Positions 1 through 3,661 of a DNA stretch of 5,268 nt are shown here, piece by piece. The DNA comes from Nitrososphaerota archaeon. GTDB taxonomy: Archaea > Thermoproteota > Nitrososphaeria > Nitrososphaerales > JAHFOH01. The DNA lies in contig JAHFOH010000107.1 of the NCBI GenBank assembly GCA_023266955.1, forward strand, positions 1 to 5,268, in the 5' to 3' direction. Every line of letters begins with the position of its first letter. Position 1 is the stretch's first letter. The translations under genes and the position numbers were made by a program. The notes beneath the pieces were generated by a model. It ran no database searches. It was not told the origin of the DNA and saw nothing but the letters and a program-made list of their open reading frames with translations.

Positions 1-131
1 CTCGGTGAAACCAATCCTGCACCGACCTGAACTGTATGCGTTGTCTCCCCCTTTGAGTAGGCAACAGGCAAAGCAAACACCGGTGCCAGAAGCAGCAACG
101 ACACGAACACGACTATTCGCTTATTGAACAC
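1..131 (-). CDS. Exported protein of unknown function, N-terminal 43 residues only
   Basis: This is a short open frame starting at GTG (131-129) and running off the left edge, too short to rank as a long ORF. Its translation begins like a secretion signal: a basic n-region (MFNKR, residues 1-5), a hydrophobic core (residues 6-20, IVVFVSLLLLAPVFA) and small residues suitable for cleavage near A20 or A24-S26. The visible mature part is polar and reads KGETTHTVQVGAGLVSP (27-43). GTG is the only start candidate after an in-frame TAA upstream. A TATA-like box about 28 bases before the GTG fits leaderless transcription, and no Shine-Dalgarno site is seen. The protein is therefore probably exported through Sec and either secreted or anchored at the cell surface. 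The THTVQVG stretch loosely recalls the first strand of plastocyanin-like cupredoxins, but this is weak and no copper ligands are visible. The family cannot be named from this fragment. Confidence 0.72.
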   Translation of the reverse strand, partial: MFNKRIVVFVSLLLLAPVFALPVAYSKGETTHTVQVGAGLVSP

Positions 132-155
132 GTTGCCGCCGTGCTTTTGATATCG

Positions 156-162
156 TATTTAA
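156..162 (-). promoter_or_regulatory. TATA-like box for the exported-protein gene
   Basis: On the minus strand the sequence reads TTAAATA. Its centre is about 28 bases before the GTG at 131, so a start of transcription about 25 bases downstream would fall at or next to the start codon. This is the usual arrangement of a leaderless archaeal gene. The call rests on sequence and spacing only. Confidence 0.5.
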
Positions 163-225
163 GGATTAGCGGTCTTGTCGGGCAGATTAGAGTAGGCGAG
201 ACCAGACTACAAGATCATCATTGCT

Positions 226-243
226 ACAATCGAATTCGGTTGT
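226..243. repeat. 18-base imperfect palindrome, possible operator
   Basis: ACAATCGAATTCGGTTGT matches its own reverse complement except at one symmetric pair (230/239). It lies about 65 bases upstream of the TATA-like box of the exported-protein gene and downstream of the dinB terminator tract. No T-run follows it on the minus strand, so a protein-binding site is more likely than a terminator. A chance origin cannot be excluded. Confidence 0.35.
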
Positions 244-257
244 TCGTTATTGTTTTG

Positions 258-270
258 CAATTCTAGATTG
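258..270. repeat. Second, weaker palindrome (CAAT-t-CTAG-ATTG)
   Basis: CAATTCTAGATTG has CAAT and ATTG arms around an off-centre CTAG. Its centre is about 30 bases, roughly three helical turns, from the centre of the palindrome at 226-243, and it shares the CAAT arm with it. Together the two could be tandem sites for one regulator, but this copy alone would not be convincing. Confidence 0.22.
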
Positions 271-284
271 GTTCCTCTCTAATT

Positions 285-290
285 AAAAAA
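285..290 (-). terminator. Oligo-T terminator after dinB
   Basis: On the minus strand a run of six T residues (CGCTTTTTTAATT) begins 15 bases after the dinB stop codon. There is no strong hairpin before it. Archaeal RNA polymerase commonly terminates at T-rich runs without a stem, so this probably ends the DUF72-dinB transcript. Confidence 0.5.
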
Positions 291-304
291 GCGTGAAGGG
301 CCAT

Positions 305-1399
305 CTAACCCCGTAACCAGACTTCGAGCCCCGTCTTCCCGACACCCACTTTCTTCATGTTAGATACACGCAAACCAATCAGTCTTATTTTACGGTCATC
401 TTGCTCAAACTCTCGAAACAAGCTCTTCGCCTCCTGAAGCAATATTTCTTTTTCATCGGTGTAGTTGGGAAGAGAGTTTTCTCGAGTAGAGGTTTCGAAA
501 TGGCGAAACCTCACTTTGATCCCTACCGTCTTGAAAAGGAGGTTAGCTGAAACAACTCTCTTGTGCAGTTCCTCCGCCAACACCTCCATCGTGGCTAAGA
601 CTTTGGCATGATCGTCAATGTCATAGTCGAAAGTGTGCTCTGCGCTAAGAGATTTCATCATCTCCCTCTCCCTTACTTCGATTCTCTCCTGCCCATGGGC
701 TACGCTCCATAGCCAAACTCCGCCTTTCCCAAAGTATTTCACAAGATCCTTTCCGGGGACATTCTGAAGCTGCCCTATCGTTTCAACTCCAATTGATCTC
801 AAGAAATATGCTGTCTTCTTGCCGACGCCGGTGATTGCAGAAACTGGTAGAGGTGCAAGGAATTCTTTCACATGATCAGGCTTCACTACAGTCAAGCCGT
901 CTGGCTTCTTAAAGTCCGACGCAATCTTAGCTGTCGATTTGTTCGGAGCTATACCGATGGAGCACGTAAATCCTTCCTTCTTCAGCAACTCTTCTTTAAT
1001 CTGTAAGGCGAGAGCTCTAGCTTCTTCATAGTCCACAACTTTGTTGGTTACATCCAAGAACGCTTCATCTATGCTCACCTGCTCAAACTTGTCGACAAAA
1101 GATCGGAGAAGCCTCATTATACTTGAAGAAGCCTTCCCATAAAGGGAGAAATTCGGTCTTAGGTAAACCGCGTCCGGACAGAGTCTATAGGCTCTTGAAA
1201 TTGGTTGACCTGAGTGTACTCCGAATTTCCTAGCCTCGTAGGAGCAGGAGACTACTACGCCTCTCCCCTTACCTCCCTTAGGATCTGCTCCAACAATGAC
1301 TGGTAATCCCTTGAGACTTGGATTCTCCCTCATCTCTACGGAGGGGTAGAATGAGTCAATGTCTACATGCATTATGATGCGGATTTTCTCTGCTGCCAT
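305..1399 (-). CDS. dinB: DNA polymerase IV (Y-family, Dpo4/DinB)
   Basis: This is an error-prone translesion DNA polymerase that copies past damaged bases and is normally recruited to stalled forks by the sliding clamp PCNA. The 364 residues compare with about 350 for Sulfolobus Dpo4, so the protein looks complete. The palm holds the metal-binding residues D13 (VDID), D111 and E112 (SIDEAFLD), with a tyrosine steric gate at Y18 against ribonucleotides. The fingers contain YEARKFGVHSG (54-64). The motif SIGIAPNKSTAKIASDFKKP spans 147-166. The thumb carries a helix-hairpin-helix (ITGVGKKTAYFLRSIGVETI, 189-208), and a little-finger domain follows to about 350. The C-terminal KTGLEVWL (355-362) resembles a degenerate PCNA-interacting peptide. 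P19 after the steric gate is unusual, since alanine is common there. The ATG start follows an in-frame TAG closely. M10 is a possible later start, and no clear ribosome site is seen for either. The gene is second in a unit with the DUF72 gene, 17 bases upstream. Confidence 0.97.
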   Translation of the reverse strand: MAAEKIRIIMHVDIDSFYPSVEMRENPSLKGLPVIVGADPKGGKGRGVVVSCSYEARKFGVHSGQPISRAYRLCPDAVYLRPNFSLYGKASSSIMRLLRSFVDKFEQVSIDEAFLDVTNKVVDYEEARALALQIKEELLKKEGFTCSIGIAPNKSTAKIASDFKKPDGLTVVKPDHVKEFLAPLPVSAITGVGKKTAYFLRSIGVETIGQLQNVPGKDLVKYFGKGGVWLWSVAHGQERIEVREREMMKSLSAEHTFDYDIDDHAKVLATMEVLAEELHKRVVSANLLFKTVGIKVRFRHFETSTRENSLPNYTDEKEILLQEAKSLFREFEQDDRKIRLIGLRVSNMKKVGVGKTGLEVWLRG

Positions 1400-1416
1400 T
1401 CTCTCGTGCTAATTCG

Positions 1417-2232
1417 CTAGAATTCGCCCAAACCCTTCTGACGTGATGCCCCTCCACCAAGTTTTGTCCAATCCATCTCCATCAATCCTGTAAGTCTTCG
1501 AAACTCGTTTACTGATTCTGGTCCGAAGCCTGCGAAATGGTTGTTGAAGAAGACGAACGCTTGATCTACGGAATCGATGGCCCCTTCTATTGTTTTCTCC
1601 ATCTTCTTCATCTGCTCTGACCTATCCTTCTGTATTCCCGTAAATTGAGTTATTGATCTATCTCCAACCATCCTCGAATAGATGAAATTCGCAGTTACTT
1701 CCGTTGGAGTCTCTGTATACTGGGTTATGGACCAGCAGAAGGAGATATTGTGCTTCTCTAACAGACTGTAGATGTCGCTTCTAAACCAAGAGTCATGTCG
1801 AAACTCGATTGCATGCCTAATATTCCCGTTTAGTTCGGAGATGAACTTCTGAAGGACAGGAAGCCCCTTGTCATACTTGAAGGAAGGTGGCAGTTGCACT
1901 ATTAGTGGACCCAGTTTTTTTCCTAAACCGCCAAATACCCTATACAAGTATGCGAGAGTGTCGGAGACATTTTGAAGTTTGGAGTCATGAGTTATCTTCT
2001 TGGGAAACTTGGCCGTAAAGAGAAAACCGTCTGGTGTATTCTTCCTCCAACGAGATATCATGAATTGATTTGGAATTCTGTAGAAGCTGGAGTCTATCTC
2101 AACAGCATTAAAGACTGATGAATAGAGTTTCAAGAAGTCTTTGGGTTGCGTATCCTTGGGATAGAAAGGGCCAACCCAGTCCTGATAGGACCATCCACTG
2201 CAGCCCACTCTAAGCTTGTCGTCTAAAGACAA
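1417..2232 (-). CDS. DUF72/YecE-family TIM-barrel protein
   Basis: This 271-residue protein covers the full DUF72 (YecE) family, known from structures to be a TIM barrel but without a firmly proven activity. Visible family motifs in order are GCSGWSYQDWVGPFYP (10-25), FNAVEIDSSFYRIP (41-54), W62, the TP at 66-67, AKFPKKITHD (74-83), LIVQLPPSF (110-118), AIEFRHDSW (141-149), IYSRMVGDRSI (184-194) and VFFNNHFAGFGPES (227-240). The conserved aromatic, acidic and histidine residues suggest a ligand- or metal-binding pocket. The start is TTG at 2232, with only eight residues before the conserved core. GTG at 2208 (V9) is an alternative, and no other in-frame ATG/GTG/TTG lies between 2232 and the preceding gene. 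A TATA-like box 37 bases upstream supports TTG with a leader of about 10 bases. No signal peptide is present, so the protein is cytoplasmic. It is followed 17 bases later by dinB, so the two are probably co-transcribed, which hints at a role in nucleic-acid metabolism. I recall a published structural comparison likening the Thermotoga homologue to endonuclease IV; this remains unproven. Confidence 0.94.
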   Translation of the reverse strand: MSLDDKLRVGCSGWSYQDWVGPFYPKDTQPKDFLKLYSSVFNAVEIDSSFYRIPNQFMISRWRKNTPDGFLFTAKFPKKITHDSKLQNVSDTLAYLYRVFGGLGKKLGPLIVQLPPSFKYDKGLPVLQKFISELNGNIRHAIEFRHDSWFRSDIYSLLEKHNISFCWSITQYTETPTEVTANFIYSRMVGDRSITQFTGIQKDRSEQMKKMEKTIEGAIDSVDQAFVFFNNHFAGFGPESVNEFRRLTGLMEMDWTKLGGGASRQKGLGEF

Positions 2233-2264
2233 TGATGCTGACGCGTGTCCCTGAAGCTTATTCC

Positions 2265-2273
2265 AATATATTA
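2265..2273 (-). promoter_or_regulatory. TATA-like box for the DUF72-dinB unit
   Basis: TAATATATT on the minus strand is centred about 37 bases before the TTG start at 2232, predicting a leader of roughly 10 bases. It lies in the 55-base gap after the dehydrogenase stop codon, which has no oligo-T terminator. It may therefore be an internal promoter added to read-through from upstream. A 7-base inverted repeat (TGAAGCT at 2290-2284 and AGCTTCA at 2258-2252) flanks it. Confidence 0.5.
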
Positions 2274-2287
2274 CAGTAGCTCTAGCT

Positions 2288-3475
2288 TCACTCCCGATTC
2301 ACAGGTGATTCGTAGCTGCTCTTCTCCGACACTGCGACCCTCTCTTTCACTTCGACGCCTCTGGTCTTAAGCCCGGCAATTAGTGCATTAGGCTCAACGC
2401 ACTGTTCAGGAGCCAGAACTCCTCTCTTCACAATCTGCTTCTTGGCTAACATCTGAACGACGACAGAAGCTACGATGCCTGTGAGAAAGGCGGTACCGTT
2501 CTTTAGACCCCATTCACTCTTCGGACCTGCCAGTGTTTCGTAGATTCGCTGCACTGGTGCGTGGTTTTTTTCGCCATGTACAACCACCCTTACCGCCACG
2601 TGCCTCGAGGGTTCATCACGCTGAGCTACTGACGAGAAGTGAGCAACTAGAAAATCCTTTGGCGAGACCGAGGTTCCCTTGATGCGGATTGGCTCCCGGC
2701 CTAGTAGACCCAAATCAATCAACGGTTTAATCGTTCTCAGAAATTCCAAGGAGACTCCCAGCTTGAAATCTACGTCCCTGACTCCCTTAATGGTGTTAGG
2801 AAGTGTCGCAAGTTCTGAATGCAGCGAGTAATGGCATGTGTTGATGCCCACTGGCTTCGGAAACTCCACTTTCTCCTCTCCCGAGAGGGGAAGCACCTCT
2901 CGGAATTTTCCGTTCACGAGGATTATGGGATTCATCGAAAGTTCATCCAGAACTGTGCCGACAGCAAAGGGGAATGAGGGAAAGTGCGTCTTAGAATCAT
3001 AGAAGTCTCTTGAACCAACTCTAATCATGATTGTCTCGGTGGAATCCAATTTTGACGCGCCTAGTTTGGCTAACACGTTAGTTAGTCCTGGGCTCTCTCC
3101 ACCCCCGACCACAATCGTACACCCATTTTGCAAAGCCTTTCTGTGAAGGCGAAGCTGCTTCCTCGTCATATGATATAATCCGCCAAGGTCCACGTAGGGG
3201 ACCTGGACATCGATAGCGGCTTGAGTCACAACCAGATTGAACTCGTACCAACCGGCATTGGCAACCGCATCAGCATTCCTTATGCATGAAGTCACACTAC
3301 CGATATTGGCTAGATCGACCTTCTTTGCTCTACATCTTCCTCCGAGTTGCTTCACTACCTTCTCGGCTTTAGCGATATCAACATCAGCTACGATGATTTT
3401 GTCAACACCGCTAGCTTGAAGATCCTTCACGATAACTGATCCCATTCGCCCCGCGCCCAAGACTACTATGCTCAT
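2288..3475 (-). CDS. Saccharopine dehydrogenase/lysine 6-dehydrogenase-like oxidoreductase
   Basis: This 395-residue protein is of typical length for the archaeal and bacterial saccharopine-dehydrogenase-like family, which includes L-lysine 6-dehydrogenase and saccharopine or carboxynorspermidine dehydrogenases. These enzymes carry out NAD(P)-linked oxidation or reductive coupling at amino groups. The N-terminal Rossmann fold has GAGRMG (7-12) directly after the start, and D31 ends the second strand, which favours NAD over NADP. Further family signatures are NADAVANA (67-74), PYVDLGG (93-99), GGGESPGLTNVLA (124-136), HSELATLP (219-226) in the C-terminal catalytic domain, and GVLAPEQCVEP (352-362) near the end. 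No signal peptide or membrane segment is seen, so it is cytoplasmic. The ATG start is fixed by a GGTGA site and by the Rossmann strand beginning at residue 3. It is divergent from an amino acid permease, so it may process the imported substrate. The exact substrate cannot be read from the sequence; lysine is only the best-known option. Downstream lies the DUF72-dinB unit after 55 bases. Confidence 0.92.
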   Translation of the reverse strand: MSIVVLGAGRMGSVIVKDLQASGVDKIIVADVDIAKAEKVVKQLGGRCRAKKVDLANIGSVTSCIRNADAVANAGWYEFNLVVTQAAIDVQVPYVDLGGLYHMTRKQLRLHRKALQNGCTIVVGGGESPGLTNVLAKLGASKLDSTETIMIRVGSRDFYDSKTHFPSFPFAVGTVLDELSMNPIILVNGKFREVLPLSGEEKVEFPKPVGINTCHYSLHSELATLPNTIKGVRDVDFKLGVSLEFLRTIKPLIDLGLLGREPIRIKGTSVSPKDFLVAHFSSVAQRDEPSRHVAVRVVVHGEKNHAPVQRIYETLAGPKSEWGLKNGTAFLTGIVASVVVQMLAKKQIVKRGVLAPEQCVEPNALIAGLKTRGVEVKERVAVSEKSSYESPVNRE

Positions 3476-3478
3476 TGT

Positions 3479-3483
3479 TCACC
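3479..3483 (-). promoter_or_regulatory. Ribosome binding site of the dehydrogenase gene
   Basis: GGTGA lies three bases before the ATG at 3475 on the minus strand. It is complementary to the CACC-containing 3' end of archaeal 16S rRNA and supports this start codon. Confidence 0.55.
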
Positions 3484-3517
3484 GCCTCGCCGTGTTCGTA
3501 TTCAGAGATCAAAGCTG

Positions 3518-3526
3518 TTACATAAG
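3518..3526 (-). promoter_or_regulatory. Possible TATA-like box of the dehydrogenase gene
   Basis: CTTATGTAA on the minus strand would place the transcription start near 3497, giving a leader of about 22 bases that contains the GGTGA site. The match to a TATA box is imperfect, and the spacing is the main support. It overlaps one of three ATAAGC copies in this intergenic region. Confidence 0.35.
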
Positions 3527-3617
3527 CTTCAAAAGTCCTTCAGATTCTTGCGTGAAACACAGCGTCCCTCGATAAGCGTGCGATTACTGGACTCCTGCTC
3601 TATCGACGGATGAAATG

Positions 3618-3624
3618 TTATAAG
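3618..3624 (+). promoter_or_regulatory. TATA-like box of the permease gene
   Basis: TTATAAG is preceded by a purine-rich GAAATG that could serve as the TFB-recognition element. Its centre is about 41 bases before the ATG at 3662, predicting transcription from near 3647 and a leader of about 15 bases that just includes the ribosome site. AAATTTTAT at 3627-3635 is a second AT-rich candidate but would leave the ribosome site outside the transcript. Confidence 0.55.
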
Positions 3625-3647
3625 CAAATTTTATCCGCACGTGTTCT

Positions 3648-3654
3648 AAGGAGA
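3648..3654 (+). promoter_or_regulatory. Ribosome binding site of the permease gene
   Basis: AAGGAGA stands seven bases before the ATG at 3662, a good Shine-Dalgarno match and spacing. It fixes that ATG as the start. Confidence 0.7.
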
Positions 3655-3661
3655 CCTTAAG

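Larger units (their letters stand above)
3476..3661. promoter_or_regulatory. Divergent promoter region, dehydrogenase and permease
   Basis: These 186 bases separate two genes transcribed away from each other, with TATA-like boxes about 100 bases apart. ATAAGC occurs three times in the same orientation (3522-3527, 3572-3577, 3620-3625), about 50 bases apart, and the outer two overlap the two TATA-like boxes. A CACGTG palindrome (3638-3643) lies just before the predicted permease transcription start. Shared regulation of both genes is plausible but inferred. No open frame or RNA gene is evident here. Confidence 0.5.

Noticed and set aside
171..214. Possible tRNA-like or structured RNA with GGTCT/AGACC and TCTTGT/ACAAGA complementary segments
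   Set aside because: The two pairings overlap and compete, loops are about 25-30 bases, and there is no tRNA T-arm or acceptor pattern. The stems are no better than chance.
3237..3419. A 60-codon plus-strand open frame starting with ATG
   Set aside because: It is antisense to the Rossmann domain of the dehydrogenase, has no ribosome site or promoter of its own, and its translation shows no recognisable motif. It is a shadow of the real gene.
3551..3560. GTGAAACAC mini-palindrome in the divergent promoter region
   Set aside because: The arms are only three bases long and flanking bases do not extend the symmetry, so it is too short to support an operator call.
3577..3641. CGTGCG (3577-3582) and CGCACG (3636-3641) inverted repeat
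   Set aside because: A six-base match across a 53-base spacer in a 186-base region is easily expected by chance.
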